The position numbers were made by a program, and so were the translations under genes. Source: Geothrix limicola (lineage in GTDB: Bacteria; Acidobacteriota; Holophagae; Holophagales; Holophagaceae). From it: a stretch of 64,000 bases of DNA. The stretch lies in the NCBI RefSeq assembly GCF_030268085.1, contig NZ_BSDE01000007.1, positions 62,001-126,000 of the forward strand, read 5' to 3'. Below the pieces are notes generated by a model. It was not told the DNA's origin and did no database searches. It worked only from the letters and a program-made list of their open reading frames with translations. Shown here piece by piece: positions 43,894-53,411 of the stretch; positions within the stretch are counted from its first letter, which is position 1; every line of letters begins with the position of its first letter.

Positions 43894-45435
43894 TCAGCCT
43901 TCGGTCTCGCCCACGAGGAATCCCGGACGGAGCCATTCGCGGATGGTCTCGTCGGTCACGCCCAGACTGGTCAGGTGTTCGGTGGCCATCTTCAGGCTCT
44001 GGTCTTCGTCGCGGCAGATGAGCAAGCGCTGCTTCCAGGCTTCCGTGGCCCGACTGCGCAGCTCGGGCTCACCGTTGTTCATGCGCTTCTCGAGCACAAA
44101 GCCCAGGTTGTTCGCCGCCTTGCGGTGCTGGGGTTCCAGCGACAGGGCCTTCTCGTAGGCTTCGGTGGCTTCCTTCCAGAGGTTGAGCACCTCGAGGGCC
44201 ACGCCCTTGGCGTTCCAGACATCCGCGTCCTGCGGGGCCAGGGCCATGGCCTGGTCCACCATGCTCATCTGATCCTCGCGGCGGTTGGCGAAGCGGTAGA
44301 CCTCGGAAAGGCCGAGGTAGGCACTGTATTCGCCCGGATCCAGCTCCAGGGCCTGGAGGAAGGCCTGCTCCGCGGCAGGTCCCTGGCGGGTTTCCACGAG
44401 CACGTAGCCCAGTTGTACCTGCAGGTCCGCGGCGTCGGGTTCGCGCATCAGGGCCTCGCGGTAGCAGCGCAGGGCGTCCTCCCAGCGGCATTCCTCCCGC
44501 GCCATGTCGCCCAGGGCGGCCCAGGGATTCGAGGCATCTGGATCGGTTTCGGCGGCGAGGCTGAAGTAGGACACGGCGCCGTCGCGGTCGCCCATGTCGC
44601 GCTTCAGTTCGCCCAGGAGCGCCTGGGCCTCGGCCAGCACTGGAGCGGGAGGGGCCAGCAGCATGAGGGTGTGGAGCTGCCCCTGGGCCAATTCCAGATG
44701 GCCCTGCTCGCTGAAGATCTCGGCGAGGATGAAGAAGCTGGCGGGTTCGGAGGCGTGCAGGCTGCGGGCCCGGTGGATGCAGCGGAAGCCTTCGGCCAGT
44801 TCGCCGCGCTTCAGCAGTAATTCTCCGAGGGCGTGCCAGCCCCAGTAGTAGGAGTCTTCGGCGGAAAGCGCGGCCACGAGCTGGGCCTCGGCCCCCGCGA
44901 AGTCGCCCAGCTGTTCCATCGAGATGGCGAGCAGGCGCAGCGTGCGGGGATCCTTCGGATTGAGGCTGAGGGCCTTCAGCAGCCAGGCCTTGGCGTCCGA
45001 GGGCTGGTTCAGGTGCAGCTGCAGGAGACCTGCCAGTTCAAGGGCCTTCGGGTCCTGGCCGTTGAGGGCCAGGGCCTGCTGAAGCGCCAACTCGGCGCCG
45101 TCCAGATCGGCCATGAGCAGGCGCAGGTAGGCGAGGTTGCGCAGGTGCCCGCCATCGGCAGGATGCTCGTCCCGCAGCGATTCCAGCTGGCCGAGCAGTT
45201 CCAGGGCCTCTTCTTCGCCGGTATGGTCGCCGTAGCAGAGCAGACGCTCGAACCAGACCTCCGCATGGGCCCGGTCCTCGGCCAGCAGCTGTTCGAGGAG
45301 TTCCTGGGCCTCTTCATGGCGGGCGCGTCCGTTGAAGGCGCGAGCCAGCGCAAGCCGGTCTTCAAAGGAAGGGCCGGTTGCCGCCTTGAGGGTCGTCAGT
45401 CCGGGGTCTAGCAGCTTGAGCCAAGGGCGTACCAT
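43894..45435 (-). CDS. Tetratricopeptide repeat protein
   Basis: 513 aa built almost entirely of about 12-13 TPR-like helix pairs (ALELAGLLQLHLNQPSDAKAWLLKAL, WHALGELLLKRGELAEGFRCI; only short stretches listed). No signal or membrane segment, so a cytoplasmic scaffold for protein contacts. No catalytic domain. Residues near the C-terminus (ATEHLTSLGVTDETIREWL) are helical and not TPR. Last gene of the minus-strand group behind the 2-hydroxyacid dehydrogenase (28-bp gap). Role unknown. Confidence 0.85.
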   Translation of the reverse strand: MVRPWLKLLDPGLTTLKAATGPSFEDRLALARAFNGRARHEEAQELLEQLLAEDRAHAEVWFERLLCYGDHTGEEEALELLGQLESLRDEHPADGGHLRNLAYLRLLMADLDGAELALQQALALNGQDPKALELAGLLQLHLNQPSDAKAWLLKALSLNPKDPRTLRLLAISMEQLGDFAGAEAQLVAALSAEDSYYWGWHALGELLLKRGELAEGFRCIHRARSLHASEPASFFILAEIFSEQGHLELAQGQLHTLMLLAPPAPVLAEAQALLGELKRDMGDRDGAVSYFSLAAETDPDASNPWAALGDMAREECRWEDALRCYREALMREPDAADLQVQLGYVLVETRQGPAAEQAFLQALELDPGEYSAYLGLSEVYRFANRREDQMSMVDQAMALAPQDADVWNAKGVALEVLNLWKEATEAYEKALSLEPQHRKAANNLGFVLEKRMNNGEPELRSRATEAWKQRLLICRDEDQSLKMATEHLTSLGVTDETIREWLRPGFLVGETEG

Positions 45436-45463
45436 GGGATGCCTCGTGAGTGCATCCAGGGTA

Positions 45464-46402
45464 TCACCCCCGAGTGCCGGTCAGGGCGTTCCCAAGACCG
45501 TCGCAGAGCAGGCGCGCCATCGCTTCGCGCGTTTCCACGGTGGCCGATCCGAGATGGGGCAGCAGCACGGCGCGCGGCGCCTGCAGCCAGCGGGGGTTGA
45601 TCCGCGGTTCGCCGTCGTAGACATCGAGTCCGACGCCGCCGAGGCGGCCGGATTCGAGCAGGTCGATGGCCGCGTTCTCATCGAGGATGCCGCCGCGCGC
45701 CGTGTTGATGATCACCGCGCCTTCCGGCAGCTTTTCGAGTGCCGCGCGGTCCAGCAGGCCGCGGGTCTGATCCGTCAGCGGGCAATGGAGGGACAGCACG
45801 GCGCTGAGGGGCAGCAGCTCGGCGAGGGACATTCGTTGAGCGCGCCCGGCGCCGAAATCCACCTCGCCATCGCGACCGTCGCGATCCCAGAAGAGGGGCC
45901 GCATGCCCAGGGCCCAGGCGCGTCGCGCGAAGGCCTGGCCGATGGGGCCGCTGCCGAGGATGCCGCAGGCCTTGCCCGCGAGGCCGGGGCCCAGCAGTTG
46001 ATCCGGCGCCCAGCCCTTCCAGGCGCCGGAGCGCACGAGGGCCTCGCCTTCGGCCACACGGCGCGTCAGGGCCAGCAGCAGGGCCAGGGCGATATCGGCA
46101 GTGGCGTCCGTCAGCACACCCGGCGTGTTCACCACGGCGATGCCGCGAGACTCGCAGGCCTTCAATGGCAGGTGGTTCACGCCCACGGAATAGGTGCCGA
46201 TGGCCCTCAGCTTCGGAGCGGCGTCGAGATCCGCCTCCGTGATGGGTTCGGACAGCATCACCACCAGGGCCTCGGCCTCGGGCAGGGCGGCGTTCCACTC
46301 GGGCGAGCGGAACGCCGCGAGCCGCAGGTTGGGGAAACGCGCGCCGAGTTCGGCCAGGGCGGGGCCGACGAGGGGTGAGGTGGAGAGGATGCGGATGCTC
46401 AT
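45464..46402 (-). CDS. D-2-hydroxyacid dehydrogenase family protein
   Basis: 312 aa, typical length. NAD-binding GILGSGPIGQAFARRAW, then LHCPLTDQTRGL, INTARGGILDE and the catalytic Arg/Glu/His set (Arg in NTARGG region, Glu in GLDVYDGEP, His in LLPHLGSA). Such enzymes reduce 2-ketoacids (glyoxylate, hydroxypyruvate, phenylpyruvate) reversibly; substrate not deducible. ATG overlaps the ruvA stop (ATGA), an unexpected pairing of repair and metabolism genes. Confidence 0.9.
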   Translation of the reverse strand: MSIRILSTSPLVGPALAELGARFPNLRLAAFRSPEWNAALPEAEALVVMLSEPITEADLDAAPKLRAIGTYSVGVNHLPLKACESRGIAVVNTPGVLTDATADIALALLLALTRRVAEGEALVRSGAWKGWAPDQLLGPGLAGKACGILGSGPIGQAFARRAWALGMRPLFWDRDGRDGEVDFGAGRAQRMSLAELLPLSAVLSLHCPLTDQTRGLLDRAALEKLPEGAVIINTARGGILDENAAIDLLESGRLGGVGLDVYDGEPRINPRWLQAPRAVLLPHLGSATVETREAMARLLCDGLGNALTGTRG

Positions 46403-46986
46403 CGTTGCAGGGCCTTCAGGGCCTGGCGGATGGCGTCCGCCAGCGGGGGTTTGGAGGTGCGGAGTTCGGCGACCACGGGCAGCACCACATCCTCCTTGAA
46501 GCCGAGGTTGGTGAGGGCCGAGCGCAGGCTTTCCTCCCAGGGATCGCCAGTGGGCACGCCGGACAGGCCATCGAGCCCCGACAATCCGCCCAGTTTCTCC
46601 GAGAGTTCGAAGCAGATCTTTTCGGCGGTCTTCTTGCCCACGCCGGGAATGCGGGTGAGGGTCCGCACGTCGCGCCCGCGAATGGCCCGCACCAGGTCTT
46701 CAAGCGAAAGCGCGCCCAGGGCCGCGAGGGCCATCTTCGGGCCGACGCCGTCCACCTTGATGAGCAGGCGGTACAGCTCCCGCTCCTGGGTGGAGGAGAA
46801 GCCGAGCAGGGAGATCTCGTTCTCCCGCACCAGCAGTTCGGTGTGCAGCACGACCTGGGAGCCGGCCTCGGGCAGCAGTCCGTAGGTGGACAGGCTGATG
46901 GCGGCGGCGTAGCCCACGCCCCCGCATTCCACGAGGGCCAGGTTGGGCAGCTTCTGGATGAGTTCTCCGCGCAGGCGTCCGATCAT
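46399..46986 (-). CDS. ruvA: Holliday junction branch-migration protein RuvA
   Basis: 195 aa. OB-fold N-terminus (MIGRLRGELIQKLPNLALVECGGVGYA, core VECGGVGY), helix-hairpin-helix pairs VDGVGPKMALAAL and IPGVGKKTAEKI, and a C-terminal RuvB-contact domain (ALTNLGFKEDVV). Binds Holliday junctions and directs RuvB. ruvB and ruvC are not adjacent. The stop overlaps the dehydrogenase start. Confidence 0.95.
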   Translation of the reverse strand: MIGRLRGELIQKLPNLALVECGGVGYAAAISLSTYGLLPEAGSQVVLHTELLVRENEISLLGFSSTQERELYRLLIKVDGVGPKMALAALGALSLEDLVRAIRGRDVRTLTRIPGVGKKTAEKICFELSEKLGGLSGLDGLSGVPTGDPWEESLRSALTNLGFKEDVVLPVVAELRTSKPPLADAIRQALKALQR

Positions 46987-47022
46987 CCTTCGAGGATAGC
47001 GGAAGGCCGTCCTCGGACGCGC

Positions 47023-48156
47023 TCAGAGCCAGTAGCGGAGGAGGGAATCCTGCAGGCGGCCCACCACATCCCGGTTGCGGCGCATGCGCTCCTCCCGGCC
47101 CGGCAACGCCTCGAAGGCCGGCACGGGATCGTGGAGGGTGCGGCCCACCTCGGGTCCGAGCAGGTGTTTCCACCGCGCCAGCCACGCGACCGGAAGGGCC
47201 TCGGGAATCGGCAGGTCCATCAGCGTGAGGTAGAGGATGGCCCAGACGCGCGCCACCACCTGGGCATCGTAGCCGCCACCCAGCGTGAACAGGGCCCGGC
47301 CCTGCGTGTGTGTCTTGGCCAGGTCGAGGATGCGGCGGTAGAGGGTTTCGAAGGCCTGGGTCGTGAGCGCGAGGTCGCCCAGGGGATCGGCGAAGTGCGC
47401 GTCGGCGCCGGCCTGCACCACCAGCACATGGGGGGAGAATTCCTCCAGGACTCGCGGCACCACGGATTCGAAGGCCTCCAGGTAGCTGTCGGACTCCGTG
47501 AAGGGCTCCAGGGGCACATTCACGCTGAGGCCCCGCGCCGGGCCCGATCCCAGTTCCTGGATGTGGCCGGTGCCTGGGTAGAGGTAGTGGCCCGTTTCGT
47601 GGAGGCTGATGGTGAGCACGCGGTCGTTGTCGTAGAACAGGTTCTGCACGCCGTCGCCGTGGTGGAGGTCGATGTCGAGGTAGGCCACACGCCAGCCGTG
47701 ATCCACAAACGCGCGGATGGCCACGGCCAGGTCGTTGTAGAGGCAGAAGCCTGCGGCCCGGTCTTTCTGGGCGTGATGCAGGCCGCCCCCGAGCTGGAGG
47801 ACGCGCGTGTCGGCGCCGTCCATAAGCATCCGCGCTCCGTGGAGGGTGCCGCCCACCAGCCAGCGGGCCGCGAGGTCCATTCCCGGGAAGATGGGATTGT
47901 CCGGCGTGCCGAGGCCGAAGCGCTCGGCCTCGGGCCGCGCCTCGCCGCGATCCAAGGCCTCCACCATCGCCACGTAGGCCTCGTCGTGGATGCTGAGGAT
48001 GTCCTCTCGCGTGGCGGCGGGCGCGGCAAGGGGCGTGGCCGGGTGACCCAGGCCCTGGAGCAGGTCCAGCAGCATGGCCAGCCGGGCCGGCGTGAAGGGA
48101 TGCTCCGGGCCGAAGTCGTACCCGGCGTATTCCGCGCGGTGGATCAGGACGGTCAT
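47023..48156 (-). CDS. acuC: AcuC-type class I/II deacetylase
   Basis: 377 aa HDAC-fold enzyme. Zinc/active-site motifs: GGGLHHAQKDRAAGFC (general-base His pair), YLDIDLHHGDGVQ (zinc Asp and His), VVQAGADAHFADP (zinc Asp) and LGGGYD. Size and motifs match AcuC, which deacetylates acetyl-CoA synthetase in Bacillus. The ATG overlaps the AcuB-like stop (48153-48156), so the two are translated together. It faces the acyl-CoA synthetase/acetyltransferase genes, which suggests reversible lysine acetylation as its job. Confidence 0.9.
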   Translation of the reverse strand: MTVLIHRAEYAGYDFGPEHPFTPARLAMLLDLLQGLGHPATPLAAPAATREDILSIHDEAYVAMVEALDRGEARPEAERFGLGTPDNPIFPGMDLAARWLVGGTLHGARMLMDGADTRVLQLGGGLHHAQKDRAAGFCLYNDLAVAIRAFVDHGWRVAYLDIDLHHGDGVQNLFYDNDRVLTISLHETGHYLYPGTGHIQELGSGPARGLSVNVPLEPFTESDSYLEAFESVVPRVLEEFSPHVLVVQAGADAHFADPLGDLALTTQAFETLYRRILDLAKTHTQGRALFTLGGGYDAQVVARVWAILYLTLMDLPIPEALPVAWLARWKHLLGPEVGRTLHDPVPAFEALPGREERMRRNRDVVGRLQDSLLRYWL

Positions 48157-48785
48157 TGAACGGGTCGAAGCTTCGGAAGGGGCCAGAGCACGTTGAATTC
48201 GGCGGCGCGGAGATCGTCCGCCAGGCTGCGGATCTGGTTCGAATCCACCCGCAGCACCGTGCGCACCGCCTCATCCGGCGTGGGGTAGGTGAGGATGGAA
48301 TGGATGTTGACGTGTCGCGTGGCGAGGAGGGCCGTGAGGCGGGCCAGCTCGCCGGGCCGGTCCACGAGGGCCACCTCCAGACGCGAGGAGGGCTTGGTCA
48401 CACCCGTCAGGCTCATGAGGGCGTCGAGCAGATCCATGCCCGTGAGGATGCCCACCAGTTCGCCGCCATCCAGCACGGGCAGGCACCCGATCTTGTGCTC
48501 GCGCATGATGCGCGCTGCGTCCTCCACGGGATCCAGGGGATCGGCCGTCAGGGGCGGGCTGCTCATGGCCAGCGACACGGGATCGTCCCCGCTGCGCGGC
48601 TCGGGGCAGAGGCTGCTGGTGGCGAAGCGGATATCCCGATCGGTGAGCACGCCCACGAGGCGCCCCTGGTCCATCACGGGCAGGTGGCGGAATCCGCGGG
48701 CCTGGAGGATCTGATTGGCCTCGCCGAGGGTGGCTCCGACAGGGACCACCGTCACCGGCCTGCGCATCATTTCCTTCACGAGCAT
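48153..48785 (-). CDS. acuB: CBS-pair and ACT domain protein (AcuB-like)
   Basis: 210 aa from ATG 48785, preceded by GGAGGTGGCC; the longer in-frame reading runs through the mobile element. Two CBS domains (about 1-60 and 75-135: GFRHLPVMDQGRLVGVLTDRD, core RLVGVLTDRDIR; EHKIGCLPVLDGGELVGILTG) and a C-terminal ACT domain (about 140-205). CBS pairs bind adenosine nucleotides; the ACT part may sense an amino acid or acyl metabolite. AcuB belongs with AcuC and AcuA in acetoin/acetate control. The stop overlaps acuC. Confidence 0.88.
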   Translation of the reverse strand: MLVKEMMRRPVTVVPVGATLGEANQILQARGFRHLPVMDQGRLVGVLTDRDIRFATSSLCPEPRSGDDPVSLAMSSPPLTADPLDPVEDAARIMREHKIGCLPVLDGGELVGILTGMDLLDALMSLTGVTKPSSRLEVALVDRPGELARLTALLATRHVNIHSILTYPTPDEAVRTVLRVDSNQIRSLADDLRAAEFNVLWPLPKLRPVQ

Positions 48786-48820
48786 GGCCACCTCCTTCGA
48801 ATCAGGGCTTCCGGAAATCC

Positions 48821-49089
48821 GGAGCGTGTCCAAATAATGGGTTGGGGTTGCACTGGGGCGCCAGCCGAGGGAGGCAAGAAAGGCGACGAAGGCCTTGGCG
48901 GTTCCAAGGACGAGGAGCCTGACGCAGCATCCCGACGGCTGCCGCCCCAGCCCGAAGGGTTGATGGCAAAGGGCTCCCATGCTGCGTCAGCGGGCTTGAA
49001 CGGTGAACCCGCACCGCCCTGCGCCCCCCTCCTTGCCTGGAAACCCTTTGCCATCAATGCAGCCCCTATCGATTACTTGGACACGCTCC
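48821..49089. mobile_element. MITE-like element with terminal and nested inverted repeats
   Basis: 269 bp. Terminal arms GGAGCGTGTCCAAATAAT (48821-48838) and ATTACTTGGACACGCTCC (49072-49089) match 17 of 18 and extend imperfectly to about 33 bp. Inside are CTGACGCAGCAT/ATGCTGCGTCAG (48919-48930, 48979-48990) and TTGATGGCAAAGGG/CCCTTTGCCATCAA (48960-48973, 49044-49057), both perfect. No transposase-size ORF. It lies between acuB and the acetyltransferase gene; the right arm overlaps the last codons and stop of the latter. Confidence 0.8.
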
Positions 49090-51553
49090 TAGCCTGGCAG
49101 AAGGTCAGGCGCAAGCTGGGCTGCAGGGGGAGCGGACCGGTGGCGGCCGCTTCGCCCTGGATGAGGACCTGGGCTTCCAGCGCGCACAGCCAGGGCAGTT
49201 CTTCCACGAGCTGGGTCAGGCGGCCCAGCGTTTCGCCCAGGCCGCTGGTGGGGCGGAGGCGCAGCCGCTCGAGGACGTCGGCGATGTCGAGATCCGTGAG
49301 CGGCGTGATGCGCAGGATGGAGCCCGCGCCCTGGCGGTGGAAGCGCCAGATGGGCCCGAAGTCGGGATCCGCCGACAGGTTGAGCGATACCTGCGGCGCC
49401 TTCGATTTGGCCGGAGCCGCGGCTTCGGCGATGGGAACGCCGAAGAAGGCCATCAGCTCGCGGAGCTCGGGTTCGGGCAGGGCCGCGGGCGCCGATCCTG
49501 TGAGCCCTTCTACGAACTGCTCGACCCGGCGCCGGGCCTCGCCCGCGCTCAGATCCGCGTATCCCGAGATCCGCCCTGCAGGCTGCATGCGGAACCGGGC
49601 GTATTCCACGACCTTGGAAAGGGCCAGGGCCGCCGATTCGGGAAAGCGGTACGAGGGGAAGGTGCGGTAGCGGCCGCCGCTTTCGCCCAGGGCCGTCGAA
49701 CCCACGGGCACGGCGCCGCTCATGCCCATGAGGGAGAGCAGGGTCGGCTTGGCGATGCCCGTCGTTTGTTCGGCCCGCACGGCGGCGCGCCGGATGGCCC
49801 GCGCCACCACCGTGGGATCGCAGGTGCCCAGGCAGGCGAAGGAGGCGATGAGGGCATCCACCTGGGGATGCTCCAGGGCCTCCTGGCAGGCCCGTTCGTA
49901 GTGCTCGGGCATGGCCATGGCGTGCAGGTCCACCACGCCGGGGCCGGCGATCTCCATGCCGTGGGTTTCGCAGGCGTCCGCGCAGATGGTGGCGACTCCG
50001 CCGGAATTGCTGACGATGGCCACGCGGTTGCCCCGAGGCAGGGGCTGGTGGGAGAGCAGCAGCGCGATGTCGAAGAGGTCTTCCAGTGTGTCGGCGCGGA
50101 TGACGCCCGCCTGGTGGAAGAGGGCCTCCACTTCGGCGTCATCGCGGGGGCTTGCGGCGATGTGGGCCAGGGCCACGCGCCGCCCCGCGTGGCTGCGGGC
50201 GCTCTTGACGCAGAGGATGGGCTTGCGGTGCGAGATGCGGCGGGCCAGGCGGGCGAAACGCCGGGGGTTGCCGAAGGTCTCCAGGTAGAGCAGGGCCAGG
50301 TCGGTATCCGGATCCTCGTCCCAGTATTGCAGCAGGTCGTTGCCCGAGACATCGGCCCGGTTTCCGGCGGAGACGAAGGTGGAAAAGCCCAGTCCGCGCT
50401 CGGCCGCGTACTGCAGGATGACGACGCCGAGGGCTGCGGAATGGCTGAAGAAGCCCACCCTCCCGCGCGGCGGCATCGTCGCGGCCAGGCTGGCGTTGAG
50501 CTGCACCGCGGCGTGGGTGTTGATGAGCCCCAGGCAGTTGGGGCCCACCAGCCGCGCCCCGTGGCTGCGGGCCAGCCGCAGCAGGCGGGCCTGGCGCCGG
50601 GCCCCCTCGGGCCCCGTCTCCGCGAAACCGGCGGCGAGGGCCAGCAGGCCGCGGGCACCCCGTTCCAGGGCGCGCTTCGCGAGGGCGGAGGCCTTCGTGG
50701 CCGGCACCGCGAGGATGACCAGATCCGGCGTTTCCGGCAGGGCCGCCAGCGAGGCGTAGGCCTGCACGCCTTCGATGGTGTCGGCCTTGGGGTTGATGGG
50801 ATAGACCGAACCCTGGAAGTGGTTTTCGAGGATGTGGCGGAAGATGATGTTGCCCACGGAACCCGGATCGCGCGAGGCGCCCGCCACGGCCACCACGCGG
50901 GGTCGCAGGAGCGGCACGAGGGAATTGGCTGTGGCCACGCGCTCTCGCAAGTCCGTGCGTTCGCGCAGGGCCTCGGGCGCGCTGAGCGGGAACTGCACGT
51001 GGATGATGCCGCCCTCCATGGCCCGCCGGGTTTCGAAGCCCGTGTCACGGAACACGTTCGCCATCTTCTCGTTGCGGGTCAGCAGCTCGGCTTCGAAGCC
51101 CAGGTATCCGGCGCCCGCGGCCATGCCCGCCAGGCGCTCGAGGACCAGGGTGCCGATGCCACGGCCCTGGTGCGCATCGCCGATCATGAAGGCCACTTCC
51201 GCCACGGCGCCCCCGCCGCCCACGTAGTTGCCCAGCCCGAGGATCTTCTGCTCCTCGCCCTCGCCTTCGACGGCCAGGAGGCAGGCGCGCAGGCGCAAGT
51301 TCGGATCGCAGAGTTCCTCCACGAATTTGCGAGAGACGCCGGCCACGCCGCCCATGAAGCGCATGGCCATGCTTTCGGCGGACAGGCTGCGGATGAAGGC
51401 CGCCACCCGTTCCACGTCGTCAGGCACCGCCACTCGGAGCAGGATGCCCTGGCCGTCCTTCAGGAGGACGAATTCCCGGTAGGTTGCCCCGTCTGGGATG
51501 ATGCTGAACACCCTGGGCCTCGTGAGTGTGGTGAGATCCGACCACCCTACCAT
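49073..51553 (-). CDS. Protein acetyltransferase: GNAT plus acyl-CoA-synthetase-like (Pat-like)
   Basis: 826 aa. Residues about 35-195 are a GNAT domain (GDAHQGRGIGTLVL acetyl-CoA loop). From about 215 follows an NDP-forming acyl-CoA-synthetase-like part: VVAVAGASRDPGSVGN (CoA_binding Rossmann), FFSHSAALGVVIL, SAGNRADVSGNDLL and SNSGGVATICAD. The C-terminal ATP-grasp region is cut down (DPDFGPIWRFHRQ and LTPL-like motifs remain, the first half is missing), so ATP-dependent synthesis is doubtful. With the GNAT this suggests a Pat-type lysine acetyltransferase regulated by ligands. The last five residues and stop come from the mobile element. ATG 51553 is used; the first 35 residues are unlike GNAT. 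Confidence 0.85.
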   Translation of the reverse strand: MVGWSDLTTLTRPRVFSIIPDGATYREFVLLKDGQGILLRVAVPDDVERVAAFIRSLSAESMAMRFMGGVAGVSRKFVEELCDPNLRLRACLLAVEGEGEEQKILGLGNYVGGGGAVAEVAFMIGDAHQGRGIGTLVLERLAGMAAGAGYLGFEAELLTRNEKMANVFRDTGFETRRAMEGGIIHVQFPLSAPEALRERTDLRERVATANSLVPLLRPRVVAVAGASRDPGSVGNIIFRHILENHFQGSVYPINPKADTIEGVQAYASLAALPETPDLVILAVPATKASALAKRALERGARGLLALAAGFAETGPEGARRQARLLRLARSHGARLVGPNCLGLINTHAAVQLNASLAATMPPRGRVGFFSHSAALGVVILQYAAERGLGFSTFVSAGNRADVSGNDLLQYWDEDPDTDLALLYLETFGNPRRFARLARRISHRKPILCVKSARSHAGRRVALAHIAASPRDDAEVEALFHQAGVIRADTLEDLFDIALLLSHQPLPRGNRVAIVSNSGGVATICADACETHGMEIAGPGVVDLHAMAMPEHYERACQEALEHPQVDALIASFACLGTCDPTVVARAIRRAAVRAEQTTGIAKPTLLSLMGMSGAVPVGSTALGESGGRYRTFPSYRFPESAALALSKVVEYARFRMQPAGRISGYADLSAGEARRRVEQFVEGLTGSAPAALPEPELRELMAFFGVPIAEAAAPAKSKAPQVSLNLSADPDFGPIWRFHRQGAGSILRITPLTDLDIADVLERLRLRPTSGLGETLGRLTQLVEELPWLCALEAQVLIQGEAAATGPLPLQPSLRLTFCQARSVSK

Positions 51554-51676
51554 GCTCGCCTAGCCGCCTGATTCCATGTGGGATCCATAATCTTCCCGCG
51601 CGTCCTTTTCCCTTATGGACGCTGGGGTCGGGGCGTTATAGATTGGCCACATCACTACAATCAATCAGGGGGCGAT

Positions 51677-53374
<1,698 letters not shown>

Positions 53375-53411
53375 TCCGACATCCCGCCCCGCCTATGCAT
53401 CAGGAGGCCCC

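Noticed and set aside
48786-48980. N-terminal extension of the AcuB-like protein
   Set aside because: It would run through the mobile element; the ATG at 48785 has a good ribosome site and starts the CBS domain.
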